Translations under genes and position numbers: made by a program
The notes under the pieces: generated by a model
The model's input: the letters and a program-made list of their open reading frames with translations, nothing else
What the model was told of the DNA's origin: nothing
The model's database searches: none
Part shown: positions 23,322 through 31,029 of the stretch, one piece after another
Numbering within the stretch: the stretch's first letter is position 1
Layout: each line of letters opens with the position of its first letter
Assembly (NCBI RefSeq): GCF_900128415.1
Contig: NZ_LT635772.1
Location: 930,001 to 994,000 of the forward strand
Length of the DNA: 64,000 nucleotides
Reading direction: 5' to 3'
From: Anaerococcus mediterraneensis
GTDB lineage: Bacteria; Bacillota; Clostridia; Tissierellales; Peptoniphilaceae

Positions 23322-23579
23322 TTGGAGGCTAAGATCACTGATATGCATGAGGCTATAGAAGAAAGCCTTAAAGATGTGAATATTGTTGATATTGATTATG
23401 CTCATAAGAGGCTTTCGGGTATTAGCCTTGATTGCCTTAAGAGGGCATGCAAAGAAAATAGGCTGACTTTTGCTATAGGTTTACCGCCTAGGGGCGAGGA
23501 GTTTCAGACCTGGAGGTATTTGGTTGATAAGAGGGCACTTGATGAGTGCTTGGAAGGTAAGAGAGATTTGTTTAAATAG
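23322..23579 (+). CDS. Small early protein, unknown function
   Basis: 85 residues from a TTG start nine bases after AGGAGG. It has helical N- and C-terminal parts and a central IGLPPRGEEFQTWRYLVDKRALDECLEG, a pattern reminiscent of excisionase-like winged helices, but this is weak. It could be the missing Xis by context only. Confidence 0.5.
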   Translation: MEAKITDMHEAIEESLKDVNIVDIDYAHKRLSGISLDCLKRACKENRLTFAIGLPPRGEEFQTWRYLVDKRALDECLEGKRDLFK

Positions 23580-23587
23580 GAGGATAT

Positions 23588-23845
23588 ATGCAAGTTTTTA
23601 AGATACCAAGAAAAGAAAGAATTGAACTGATGAGTAGTAGAAAAAAAGACCTTGATTTTGTAGATAAGATCAAGAGGAGGGAGCTGGAGGGAGCTATAAG
23701 GTACAGGCTTACTGAAAAGATTTTGATTAGTATTTTAGGGCTTGTATGGCTTTTGATAGGGCTTTATGGTCAGACTCCTTTATGTGGAGTGCTTGGCATA
23801 CCTTTTGCGATCCTAACCTTATTTGGTGGGCTTTGGATTGTATAA
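23588..23845 (+). CDS. Small membrane protein, unknown function
   Basis: 85 residues. A basic N-terminal half (IPRKERIELMSSRKKDLDFVDKIKRR) is followed by two hydrophobic helices at about 46-61 (ILISILGLVWLLIGLY) and 66-85. A membrane-anchored early protein could act in superinfection exclusion (speculation). AGGAGG present. Confidence 0.65.
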   Translation: MQVFKIPRKERIELMSSRKKDLDFVDKIKRRELEGAIRYRLTEKILISILGLVWLLIGLYGQTPLCGVLGIPFAILTLFGGLWIV

Positions 23846-23854
23846 AGAAAAAAG

Positions 23855-23876
23855 GCCTAGCCGAAGCTAAGCCAAT
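23855..23876 (+). repeat. Inverted repeat after the membrane protein
   Basis: GGCCTAGC / GCTAAGCC with a CGAA loop and one mismatch, within the 83-bp gap before the next gene. No clear T tract. Possibly a transcript-stability hairpin. Confidence 0.4.
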
Positions 23877-23928
23877 TTCATAAAACCTGTAGGAATATTA
23901 TACCTGCAATTAAAAGAAAAGGGAAGAG

Positions 23929-24114
23929 ATGAAGGCAAAAGATCAGATTAGTTTTTATGAAGCTATTAGGTGTTTGGATTTGGAGAATCTTAAAAGGATA
24001 AGGGAGATCCTCCTTGATAAGAAGGCGACCGATGATAGTAGGGCAAAGCTAGCCCAGGTTGAGGTTGCTATAGAGGAAAAAGAGAAAAGAAAGGCATATA
24101 TAGAAAAGTTATGA
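23929..24114 (+). CDS. Small helical protein, unknown function
   Basis: 61 residues, all helical (ISFYEAIRCLDLENLKRIREILLDKKATDDSRAKLAQVEVAIEEKE). Coupled to the next gene by ATGA. Confidence 0.6.
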   Translation: MKAKDQISFYEAIRCLDLENLKRIREILLDKKATDDSRAKLAQVEVAIEEKEKRKAYIEKL

Positions 24115-24275
24115 AAAAGAAGATAAGGACAAGGGATTTGGTGGGAGATCTAGAAAATAGATCAGATGAAAATTTAAAAAAGATTTTAATTTTTATAGGT
24201 CAGGATATCTGGCATGACTACAGCGAGGTAGACCGAGATATAAGAGAGGAGCTTCAAAGGAGGGGGCAAAGATGA
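24111..24275 (+). CDS. 54-residue protein of unknown function
   Basis: Short gene joined to both neighbours by four-base ATGA overlaps, which supports its reality. It begins MKKKIRTRDLVGDLENRSDEN and contains GQDIWHDYSEVDRDIREEL. No family recognised. Confidence 0.6.
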   Translation: MKKKIRTRDLVGDLENRSDENLKKILIFIGQDIWHDYSEVDRDIREELQRRGQR

Positions 24276-24529
24276 GGTATGTATTTAAAGTTACTAAAGA
24301 GTATGAGGTTTTTATAGATTTGGAGGATGTAGACAAAAAGTATTATGGATCGGCGGTGGATGCCATCTATGGAAATCTTGCTGAAGCGGAGGAGATAGAT
24401 TCTTATGATTTTGAGATCATAGAAAAAGAGAGACACTTTGATGATTTGATGTATCAAGCAAGTCAGGAAGCAGCGTATCAAGCAGATAGAGACCTCCAAG
24501 AAAGCCTTTACTTGAGGGATTTGATATGA
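24272..24529 (+). CDS. Small acidic protein, unknown function
   Basis: 85 residues. A beta strand at the start (RYVFKVTKEYEVFIDLED), then helical, ending QASQEAAYQADRDLQESLY. It overlaps the YqaJ gene start by four bases, so it is part of the recombination operon. Confidence 0.6.
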   Translation: MRYVFKVTKEYEVFIDLEDVDKKYYGSAVDAIYGNLAEAEEIDSYDFEIIEKERHFDDLMYQASQEAAYQADRDLQESLYLRDLI

Positions 24530-25461
24530 AAAAGCTTGTAAATGTTTCTAAGTTAAGCCGTGAAGAGTGGCTGGAGATGAGGACTAAGGGCCTTGGCGGT
24601 TCGGATGCAGCGGCTGCCTGTGGTCTTAATCCTTGGAAATCTAAGGCTAGTCTATACCTAGAAAAGACTGGTCAGCTTGTAAAAGACTTTGATAACGAAG
24701 TTATGAGGCAGGGCCGAGATCTAGAAGACTATGTTGCTAGAAGATTTACAGAGGCTACTGGTAAGAAGGTTAGAAGAAATAATTTTATGATGGCCAGCAA
24801 GGAACATCCTTTCCTACTTGCTGACATAGATAGGGAAATAGTCGGGGAGAATGCCATCCTTGAGTGTAAGACTACTAGCCCATATGCCAAAGATAAGTGG
24901 GCGGATGGGGCTATTCCTATAAATTATGAGCTCCAGTGCCACCACTATATGATGGTGACAGGGGCTGAAAAGTGCTACATCGCTTGTCTGATTTTCTCTA
25001 CTGATTTTATTATCAGGGAGATTGAGAGGGACGAAGAGGTTATTGAGATGCTCAAAGCCCAAGAGATTGATTTTTGGGAGAATTATGTCCTAGCTGATCA
25101 GATGCCTGCTCCAGATGGATCGGCTGAGTATGACCAAGCTCTTAAAGAAAGGTTTAAGGGCGGTTTAGATGATCAGATTGAGCTTGAAGTGGACGAGATG
25201 GACTATAGGTCCTATTTAGAGACTAAAGATCTTATAAAGGATTTAGAGGCCTCTACCAAGGAATTTGAGCAGAAGATTAAGCTACAGCTAGGAGACCACG
25301 ACTATGGAGGAAACAAGTTTTTACAGGTTAGCTATAGGCCTTTTACTACTACTAGGATTGACACGAAGAGAATAAAAAAAGAAAGACCAGAGATTTATGA
25401 GGAGTTTTCAAAGACTAGCGAGTCTAGGAGATTGAATTTAAAGGAGATTGTAAATGATTAA
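24526..25461 (+). CDS. yqaJ: YqaJ-type viral recombinase exonuclease
   Basis: 311 residues. Typical motifs: LGGSDAAAACGLNPWKS near the start, MRQGRDLEDYVARRF, catalytic LADIDRE and ILECKTT (D and E-x-K), and ELQCHHYMMVTG. It resects double-strand ends to give 3' single strands for the RecT annealase encoded three genes later. Together they form the phage recombination pair. Confidence 0.9.
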   Translation: MKKLVNVSKLSREEWLEMRTKGLGGSDAAAACGLNPWKSKASLYLEKTGQLVKDFDNEVMRQGRDLEDYVARRFTEATGKKVRRNNFMMASKEHPFLLADIDREIVGENAILECKTTSPYAKDKWADGAIPINYELQCHHYMMVTGAEKCYIACLIFSTDFIIREIERDEEVIEMLKAQEIDFWENYVLADQMPAPDGSAEYDQALKERFKGGLDDQIELEVDEMDYRSYLETKDLIKDLEASTKEFEQKIKLQLGDHDYGGNKFLQVSYRPFTTTRIDTKRIKKERPEIYEEFSKTSESRRLNLKEIVND

Positions 25462-25750
25462 AATAGATTGTAGGAATGGAAACGAGTTATTGCGAGAGCT
25501 AATAAAGTGTTCAATGCACGAAATGATAGATGTTATGTGGGATGGCAGCGAAGAGGAATTGACTAAGAGTTTTGAGATAGCACTGGCTACTCCAGATGAT
25601 GAAAATCGTCCTACACTTTTTAGTTTAATGCAAGTAGCAGGATTAGCTGGAAATATTTTAGTTTTGAAGCATGGAAAAGATGAAAAAGAGTTGATGAAGA
25701 TGTTGAAAGATAGCGACGCTTTATTTGTAAAGGAGATTGTAAGTGAGTAA
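25454..25750 (+). CDS. Protein between YqaJ and RecT, unknown function
   Basis: 98 residues, helical, acidic (SMHEMIDVMWDGSEEELTKSFEIAL...). It overlaps YqaJ by eight bases and the next gene by eight. A recombination accessory is possible by position only. Confidence 0.55.
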   Translation: MIKIDCRNGNELLRELIKCSMHEMIDVMWDGSEEELTKSFEIALATPDDENRPTLFSLMQVAGLAGNILVLKHGKDEKELMKMLKDSDALFVKEIVSE

Positions 25751-25982
25751 GAAAAATAAAAATTACCCTGATGTTTTAAGTGATGTAACAAAAGATTATA
25801 TTGAAACTTTAAAAAATGAAATCACTAGGATAAGAGTTGAAAAAGCTCAACTTATAAATAAACAACATGAGATTCTAGGACAGTTAGATTCAGCAAGAAG
25901 CCAAAGAGATAAATATTATCAAATGACAGAAAAACTTGAGAAGAAAATATCAGAATTAGAAGAACAAAACGAGGGATTTTAG
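25743..25982 (+). CDS. Coiled-coil protein, unknown function
   Basis: 79 residues from a GTG start. Residues 15-77 form a long coiled coil (YIETLKNEITRIRVEKAQLINK... MTEKLEKKISELEEQ). AGGAGG for recT follows its stop. Confidence 0.6.
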   Translation: MSKKNKNYPDVLSDVTKDYIETLKNEITRIRVEKAQLINKQHEILGQLDSARSQRDKYYQMTEKLEKKISELEEQNEGF

Positions 25983-25991
25983 GAGGATTAC

Positions 25992-26909
25992 ATGACTAAC
26001 GCAAAACAAGCACTACAAAAGAAAAACAATAATTTGACACCAGCACAAAGAAAGCAAGACACGGTTAGGGGACTTCTTAAGTCCATGCAAGGTGAGATTC
26101 AGAACGCTTTACCTTCTTACCTACCTGTTGAAAAGTTTATCAGGACTGCACTAACTGCTATAAATTCTAATACTAAACTTGCTAATTGTACACAAGAAAG
26201 CTTACTTGCTGCAATTATGAATTCGGCACAATTGGGGCTTGAGTTTAATACCCCGCTTGGGGAGGCTTATCTGATCCCTTATGAAAATAAGAAAAAGGGG
26301 ATTACTACAGTTAATTTTCAAATTGGATATAGAGGTTTACTAAAATTAGCCTATAATACAGGTCAGTTTAAGAGGATTACAGCCCGTGAGGTTAGGGAAA
26401 ATGAAATTTTTGATTTCGATTATGGTACTGGAGAGATTACTCATAAGCCTTGTTTGACTGGAGATAGTGGGGATGTTATCGGCTACTATGCAATTTACCA
26501 GACCAAGGACGGTGGGCAGGATGTCTTTTATATGTCAAGGGACGATGCGAGAAATTATGGGATAAAGTTTTCAAAATCTTTTAATTATAGTGATAGCCCT
26601 TGGCAGACTAATTTTGATGCCATGGCGAAGAAGTCGGCTCTGATCCAAGTCCTTAAGTATGCACCTAAGGCTATTGAGAGTCAGGCTTTAGTCCAGGCTA
26701 CTAATTTTGATAATGCTAACTTTGAAAGATCTAGCAAGGCTGAAAGTGGAGAAAGAGTTTACAAGGTTGATTATGAGATTGAGCCTGAGCTTGTTGAGGA
26801 TGAGAAAGAAGCTCCAGCTAATGTTGATAAGGAGACAGGCGAGATTATCGAGGTAGATAAGCAATCGGGATTCTTTGATGATGATTTCAAGCCTGTTGAG
26901 GAGGTCTAA
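25992..26909 (+). CDS. recT: RecT single-strand annealing protein
   Basis: 305 residues. The RecT core spans 25-235 (LPVEKFIRTALTAINSNTKLANCTQESLLAAIMNSAQLGLEFNTP... and IGYRGLLKLAYNTGQF) and the C-terminal tail is acidic. It anneals the 3' strands made by YqaJ. The last codons contain GGAGG for the next gene. Confidence 0.93.
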   Translation: MTNAKQALQKKNNNLTPAQRKQDTVRGLLKSMQGEIQNALPSYLPVEKFIRTALTAINSNTKLANCTQESLLAAIMNSAQLGLEFNTPLGEAYLIPYENKKKGITTVNFQIGYRGLLKLAYNTGQFKRITAREVRENEIFDFDYGTGEITHKPCLTGDSGDVIGYYAIYQTKDGGQDVFYMSRDDARNYGIKFSKSFNYSDSPWQTNFDAMAKKSALIQVLKYAPKAIESQALVQATNFDNANFERSSKAESGERVYKVDYEIEPELVEDEKEAPANVDKETGEIIEVDKQSGFFDDDFKPVEEV

Positions 26910-27719
26910 TTGGGTGATAATAAGAGGTATTATTGGCTAAAATTGCCAGAGGACTTTTATGATGATGACACTATCCAGTGGATAGAAGACCAGGAAAACG
27001 GAGCGGCTTATGTAAATTTCTATCTTAAACTGCTCCTTAAGAGCCTATCGGATGATGGTAGGCTTATAAGATATGTCGGCCAGAGGCTTATGCCTTATGA
27101 TGTTAAGTCTTTGGCTAGGCTTACTAATACTGATACTGATACAGTTAGGGTTGCCCTTGAACTCTTTGTGAATGTAGGAATTGTAGAAAGACTTGAGACT
27201 GGAGAGCTTTATATGAATCAGATTAATGAGATGATAGGCAGAGAAACTGAATCAGCTCGTAGAAAGCGTAGATATAGGGCAAGGAAAGCTCTTGAGGGAG
27301 ATAGAAAAGAATTGCCAAGCGGGACAATGTCCCAAGAATGTGAGACAAAGTCCCAGCAATGTCCCACAGATAATAGAGATAAGATAATAGATAAAGAGAT
27401 AGAGAAAGAGATAAGAGACGATAATAATATAGGGAATTTATCAGATGAAGAAAAAAGGACTATAGATTATTATTATCGATTTTTAAAAAATAATACCAGC
27501 AGGAATGATAAGGATATGGTTGTACAAGCGATAAAAGATTATGGTTGGAAAAGAATTTTATATACTCTTTGGTATCTCAAGTATGAGCAGAGGGCTAATG
27601 TAACTAGCTTTAAGTATGTAGATAAGGTTTTAGCTAATCAAAAGGATTTAGATCCAGCGACTATCGAATTTATATCTAGGAGAGAAATAAAAGAGGGCAA
27701 AGATGCAGAAATTTTATGA
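26910..27719 (+). CDS. Phage replisome organizer / replication initiator
   Basis: 269 residues from TTG 26910. The N-terminal domain (YYWLKLPEDFYDDDTIQWIEDQENGAAYVNFYLKLL, residues 5-110) is the replisome-organizer winged helix. A basic linker (RRKRRYRARKA) and a DnaD-like C-terminal domain (residues 195-255) follow. It would bind the phage origin and recruit host helicase. The linker DNA holds the repeat cluster at 27328-27366, a possible origin. Confidence 0.85.
   Translation: MGDNKRYYWLKLPEDFYDDDTIQWIEDQENGAAYVNFYLKLLLKSLSDDGRLIRYVGQRLMPYDVKSLARLTNTDTDTVRVALELFVNVGIVERLETGELYMNQINEMIGRETESARRKRRYRARKALEGDRKELPSGTMSQECETKSQQCPTDNRDKIIDKEIEKEIRDDNNIGNLSDEEKRTIDYYYRFLKNNTSRNDKDMVVQAIKDYGWKRILYTLWYLKYEQRANVTSFKYVDKVLANQKDLDPATIEFISRREIKEGKDAEIL
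27328..27366. repeat. Iteron-like repeats in the replication gene (possible origin)
   Basis: TGTCCCA (27328), TGTGAGA (27339, degenerate), AGTCCCA (27349), TGTCCCA (27360): starts 11, 10 and 11 bases apart, the helical repeat. On the minus strand they read TGGGACA, the same word as at the late promoter (29925-29953). AT-rich DNA follows (27367-27440), as in phage origins. Confidence 0.6.
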
Positions 27720-28011
27720 GATTCCTAGACCCAGATTGAAAAATATGACAAGCATGCCTATAGGATATTACTTTAGTGATTATGAGGAGACCTACCATGG
27801 CAGGCTTGTCTTGATTACTGGTAGGCTTAGGAGCTTGCACTTAGATCTATCAGATGAAGACCTTTGGCTGGTATGCTTTGGAGGTATGAGTCTTGATCTT
27901 TTCGAGGTGAAGAGGCAGGGGCTGAGGGTCGAGATAGTTGGTAAGGTTAGAGATTTAGAAGTGATCAGAAAAGAGCTCAAAGAAGATAAGGAGAAAGGGA
28001 TTTTTAGATGA
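27703..28011 (+). CDS. Protein between replication initiator and SSB, unknown function
   Basis: 102 residues. YHGRLVLITGRLRSLHLDLSDEDLWLVCFGGMSLDLFEVKRQGLRVEIVGKVRD looks like a small OB-type barrel, so single-strand DNA binding is possible (inference). It overlaps both neighbours. Confidence 0.6.
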   Translation: MQKFYEIPRPRLKNMTSMPIGYYFSDYEETYHGRLVLITGRLRSLHLDLSDEDLWLVCFGGMSLDLFEVKRQGLRVEIVGKVRDLEVIRKELKEDKEKGIFR

Positions 28012-28469
28012 ATAAGGTTTTTTTGATAGGCAGGATCACCAATGATTTGGAGTTAAGTCACACAAAAGCGGGCAAGGCTAATGTGAGTTTTAGCTTGGCG
28101 GTTGATAAAAATTTAAGTAGGGATAAGAGAAAAGAGCTTGAGGATGCGGGCAGACCTACTGCTGATTTCCCGAGGATTGTTGCCTGGGGGTATCAGGCGG
28201 AGAACCTGGTGAGATATTGTGGCAGGGGGGGTCAGGTTGCTCTTGATGGGAGGGTTTAGACTGGAATTTATGAGGATAAGGAGTCTGGAAAGATGATCTA
28301 TACTACTGACATCATTGCTGATTATGTAGAATTTCTTTCTAAATCGACCCAGGAGGGGAGCAAAGGTGGTCAAGATGTGAATACCTATCAAAACAATAAT
28401 AATTCGGATGAGGACTTTTTTGAGGATGATTTTAGCGAGATAGAAGACGACCAAAGGATACCTTTTTAG
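28008..28469 (+). pseudogene. ssb: Single-strand DNA-binding protein with in-frame amber codon
   Basis: The frame encodes an SSB of 153 codons: OB fold from FLIGRITNDLELSHTKAGK onward, then a low-complexity linker and the acidic tip EDDQRIPF. Codon 84 is TAG (28257-28259), followed in frame by TGIYEDKESGKMIYTTDIIADYVEFL, which is normal SSB sequence. The usual residue there is Gln (CAG), so a single C-to-T change explains it. TAG is used as the normal stop elsewhere in this phage, including at the end of this gene, so recoding is unlikely. The truncated 83-residue product lacks part of the OB fold. Host SSB may substitute. Confidence 0.88.
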
Positions 28470-28499
28470 GATTTTAGATTATAAATTGGAGTTTATAGA

Positions 28500-28694
28500 A
28501 TGAAAATTAAAGAGGTAGAAAAATTGCTTTCAGCTTGCGAAGTTGATTTTGAAGAATTAAAAAACAATATGTTTAGAAATCCATCAGATGCTAAAGAAGA
28601 TGATAATGCAGATATCAATGCTATGTTAATAAACAGAATTAGAAAAAATATAAACTCAAGATTATATGAGATTGAAAATGGGAGATATAGATGA
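28500..28694 (+). CDS. Small helical protein, unknown function
   Basis: 64 residues (MKIKEVEKLLSACEVDFEELKNN...). It overlaps the mazG-like start by ATGA. No family recognised. Confidence 0.6.
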   Translation: MKIKEVEKLLSACEVDFEELKNNMFRNPSDAKEDDNADINAMLINRIRKNINSRLYEIENGRYR

Positions 28695-29044
28695 CCTTTG
28701 AACAATTACAAGAAAAAGTGTTAAGATGGGCAGATGATAAGGATTTGCTCCATAGTGAAAATGCTGATAAGCAGTTTATGAAGTTTATTGAGGAAGTTTT
28801 CGAGTTTAAGAGTGAGTTTGATTATTTAGATAGAATTAGCCTATTTAAAGATGAGGTTGAAGAGAAAATAGCAACTCAAGAATATATGCAGCTTGAAATG
28901 GGGGACATCTTCGTGACTTTGATTATCCTTTGTGAGCAGCTTGGGATTGATCCAGAGGAATGATTATGTATGGCTTATGAGAAGATTAAGGGCAGGTCTG
29001 GAAAGACTATCAATGGGACTTTTATAAAGGAGGAGGTTCTATGA
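28691..29044 (+). pseudogene. MazG-like nucleotide pyrophosphohydrolase with in-frame TGA
   Basis: Codons 1-90 give an all-alpha MazG-like protein (EEVFEFKSEFDYL with the E-x-x-E metal site, then MGDIFVTLIILCEQLGIDPEE). TGA at 28961-28963 interrupts it. The same frame continues with MAYEKIKGRSGKTINGTFIKEEVL, the usual MazG end, to a TGA that overlaps the next ATG (29041). Relatives commonly carry Cys at the interrupted position. The protein may still fold without its last 26 residues. Confidence 0.8.
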
Positions 29045-29358
29045 GTTTTAAGTTCAAGGGATTGAGTCCTGCAACAAAGATGAGAGCCAGAAGAATATAT
29101 GATGAGGAGGTTGAGAGGGCGGCGGTTTCGACTGGAACTATGAATTTGGGTGAGTCGCTTTTCGCTTTAGCTTGCGAGACTCTTGTTGATGAATTCGGTT
29201 GGGGTGATGTAAGATTGAACCGATTTAGAAAAAGATTAGCGTTTAAGATTGGATGTATAGCTTCTGATCATGTTGACTATGAGAGTATAAAAGAAAATTT
29301 AAATGTTCAGACTATTGTGGTTAAAGATAAAAAATCTATAGGATCGATGATGAGATAA
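29041..29358 (+). CDS. Early protein, unknown function
   Basis: 105 residues: a basic start (FKFKGLSPATKMRARRIYDEEVERA) and a helical middle (LGESLFALACETLVDEFGW). Coupled to the MazG-like gene by ATGA. No family recognised. The 65 bases before the next gene hold no convincing gene. Confidence 0.6.
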   Translation: MSFKFKGLSPATKMRARRIYDEEVERAAVSTGTMNLGESLFALACETLVDEFGWGDVRLNRFRKRLAFKIGCIASDHVDYESIKENLNVQTIVVKDKKSIGSMMR

Positions 29359-29423
29359 GAGAGATTAAGAAAAAGGAAATTGAAGAAATGAAAGCTAGGA
29401 GAAATTGTGATTAAGGAGTTTTG

Positions 29424-29915
29424 ATGGATTTTGACAGGATTAGAGAGCAGGAGAGAGATCGAACTAGAATAGATACTATAAAGTCTAGACTTGGGAAGTA
29501 TGGAAAGGATATGCGAAGGTATGAGGCTGAAAAGGTGAAGATTGATATAGCTAGGGATAGGTTATCGATTGGAGCGTCTTGGTCTTCTACTGATGCGGTT
29601 AAGGGTGGAGGTTCTAGTCAAGAAGATTTGCAGGTTAAGATGATTGACAAGATTGATGAGTCTAGTCGTAGGATGAAGATTATCGAGCTTGAGAATAGGG
29701 CGATGAAGATGGCTATAGATGATCTTGACGAGGATAAAAGGTTTATTGTTGATCATATGTGGATTGCCCCTGAAGGTGAGAGGTTGAGCTTTAGAAAGGC
29801 GGGCGAGAGGATGAATTTATCTAAGTCTACCGTGCAAAGACTGAGCGATGATGCTTTGTTATATATTTTTGAGAGGTTGTATTTGATAGAAGGGGGTGAG
29901 GTCGATGTGAGGTAA
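29424..29915 (+). CDS. Late transcription regulator, sigma-region-4/ArpU-RinA-like
   Basis: 163 residues from ATG 29424 (AAGGAG five bases before it). A long N-terminal coiled coil is followed by a C-terminal region-4-like helix-turn-helix (DLDEDKRFIVDHMWIAPEGERLSFRKAGERMNLSKSTVQRL). Its place just before the late promoter and terminase matches ArpU/RinA-type activators. Likely target: the TGGGACA repeats nine bases downstream of its stop. Confidence 0.8.
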   Translation: MDFDRIREQERDRTRIDTIKSRLGKYGKDMRRYEAEKVKIDIARDRLSIGASWSSTDAVKGGGSSQEDLQVKMIDKIDESSRRMKIIELENRAMKMAIDDLDEDKRFIVDHMWIAPEGERLSFRKAGERMNLSKSTVQRLSDDALLYIFERLYLIEGGEVDVR

Positions 29916-29924
29916 ATTACATTT

Positions 29925-29979
29925 TGGGACAAAAATGGGACAATTATGGGACACATAAGCCTATTTTATGTGCTATAAT
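29925..29979 (+). promoter_or_regulatory. Late promoter with three TGGGACA activator sites
   Basis: TGGGACA at 29925, 29936 and 29947, exactly 11 bases apart on one face of the helix, then an extended -10 TGCTATAAT (29971-29979). There is no good -35 box, as expected for an activator-dependent promoter. Transcription should start near 29986 and read the structural genes. Confidence 0.8.
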
Positions 29980-30032
29980 AGTAGTGTAGGAATGTTGCAA
30001 GAAATGAATTCAAATTCTGTTTATACTCTAGG

Positions 30033-30062
30033 GATAGGCAATGGTGCCTGTCCTTTTCTTTT
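30033..30062 (+). terminator. Terminator-like hairpin in the late leader
   Basis: GGATAGGC / GCCTGTCC (30033-30040, 30047-30054, one G-U pair) followed by TTTTCTTTT. It lies about 50 bases after the late start and before any gene, so late expression may involve antitermination. Confidence 0.65.
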
Positions 30063-30077
30063 GTCGATTTTAGGTCT

Positions 30078-30211
30078 ATGAGTCAGGTCATCCAACCATT
30101 AACCTCCTTTTAAAATATAAGTATTCGGGAAGTGGTTTTTCTTGTTCTTTCGCCACTATAAAAAAAGCGTTGCATTTTCGATAATTGTTGATTGTGGATG
30201 GCCTGACTGAT
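30078..30211. repeat. Long inverted repeat before the terminase genes
   Basis: 30078-30096 pairs with 30194-30211 over about 17 positions with one mismatch (GTCAGGTCATCCA with TGGATGGCCTGAC). An inner AGTGG/CCACT hairpin lies at 30131-30157. The right arm includes the first two bases of the ATG at 30210. It could be a structured leader RNA or a packaging site. The 294-bp gap 29916-30209 holds the promoter, terminator and this repeat, and no gene. Confidence 0.65.
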
Positions 30212-30479
30212 GGACTTAGATATGGGAAATATTAAAATTAAGAAAGTAAAAAAAGGCTATATTTTATATGATGATCGTGGGGGTGGGAGACACTCTCATT
30301 TTTTTAATCGTAGGGCTGCTAGGAGATGCTTGACTTATATAAATAAGGGCATCCTACCTGACCAGCCTTATTTTGTTGAGTCTTGTAGAAGGTTGTTACC
30401 TAAAAAGGAGTTTGAGAGGTTGAGACCTCAGAGGAAGAAGGAGAAGTATTTTAATTCTCAGAAGGGTGTAAGAAGATAG
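30210..30479 (+). CDS. Small basic protein before terminase, unknown function
   Basis: 89 residues, strongly basic (IKKVKKGYILYDDRGGGRHSHFFNRRAARRCLTYINKG). ATG 30210 or ATG 30222. Neither has a clear ribosome binding site, and the first is partly inside the long inverted repeat. A DNA-binding role near packaging is plausible but unproven. Confidence 0.6.
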   Translation: MDLDMGNIKIKKVKKGYILYDDRGGGRHSHFFNRRAARRCLTYINKGILPDQPYFVESCRRLLPKKEFERLRPQRKKEKYFNSQKGVRR

Positions 30480-30495
30480 GAAGGGGTGATGCTCA

Positions 30496-31029
30496 TTGGC
30501 GAGGGATGAATATGGTCTTACGTCTAATCAGAGAGCCTTTGCTGATGAGTATATCAGGAACAAGGGCAATGCGACGCAGGCTTATTTGTTTGCTTATCCT
30601 AATGTTAAAAAAGAGACTACGGCATCTTCTAATGGGTCAAAATTGCTTAGAAATACCAAGGTTTCTAAATATATAGCTGATAGGACTAAAGAGATACTAG
30701 ACAAGCAAAAGATGGGGCAGGATGAGATAATTACTACCCTTACTTCGATTGCTAGAAGAGAGGTGCAGGAGTCTTATTCTAAAACTTACAACCACTTAAC
30801 AGGTGAAGTTGAAAAAGAAGTAACTTACACTTTTCAACCGTCTTTAGAAGATGTAACAAATGCCCTAAATATTTTGGTTAAGTTTCTTGGTAGTCCTATG
30901 GAAAATGAAAAGGCTAAAATCCAGATTAAGAAGATGGAGGTTGAGATTGAGTCTATGTCTGCAAGTGATGACAGAGAACTTAAGATTGATAAGTTTTTGG
31001 ATCTAGTAGAGGGCGAACTCAATGACTAA
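30496..31029 (+). CDS. terS: Terminase small subunit
   Basis: 177 residues from TTG 30496. The N-terminal LTSNQRAFADEYIRNKGNATQAYLFAYPNVKKETTASSNGSKLLRNTKV is the TerS (Terminase_2/XtmA) DNA-recognition domain. The C-terminal helices mediate oligomer formation. It recognises the packaging site and overlaps the large subunit by eight bases. Confidence 0.88.
   Translation: MARDEYGLTSNQRAFADEYIRNKGNATQAYLFAYPNVKKETTASSNGSKLLRNTKVSKYIADRTKEILDKQKMGQDEIITTLTSIARREVQESYSKTYNHLTGEVEKEVTYTFQPSLEDVTNALNILVKFLGSPMENEKAKIQIKKMEVEIESMSASDDRELKIDKFLDLVEGELND

Noticed and set aside
28257..28259. Amber recoding in this phage
   Set aside because: Several phage genes, including ssb itself at 28467, end in TAG at sensible positions, so TAG is read as stop.
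28961..28963. Selenocysteine at the MazG TGA
   Set aside because: The usual Cys position made this tempting, but I see no strong SECIS-like hairpin directly after the codon, and MazG-like selenoproteins are not known to me.
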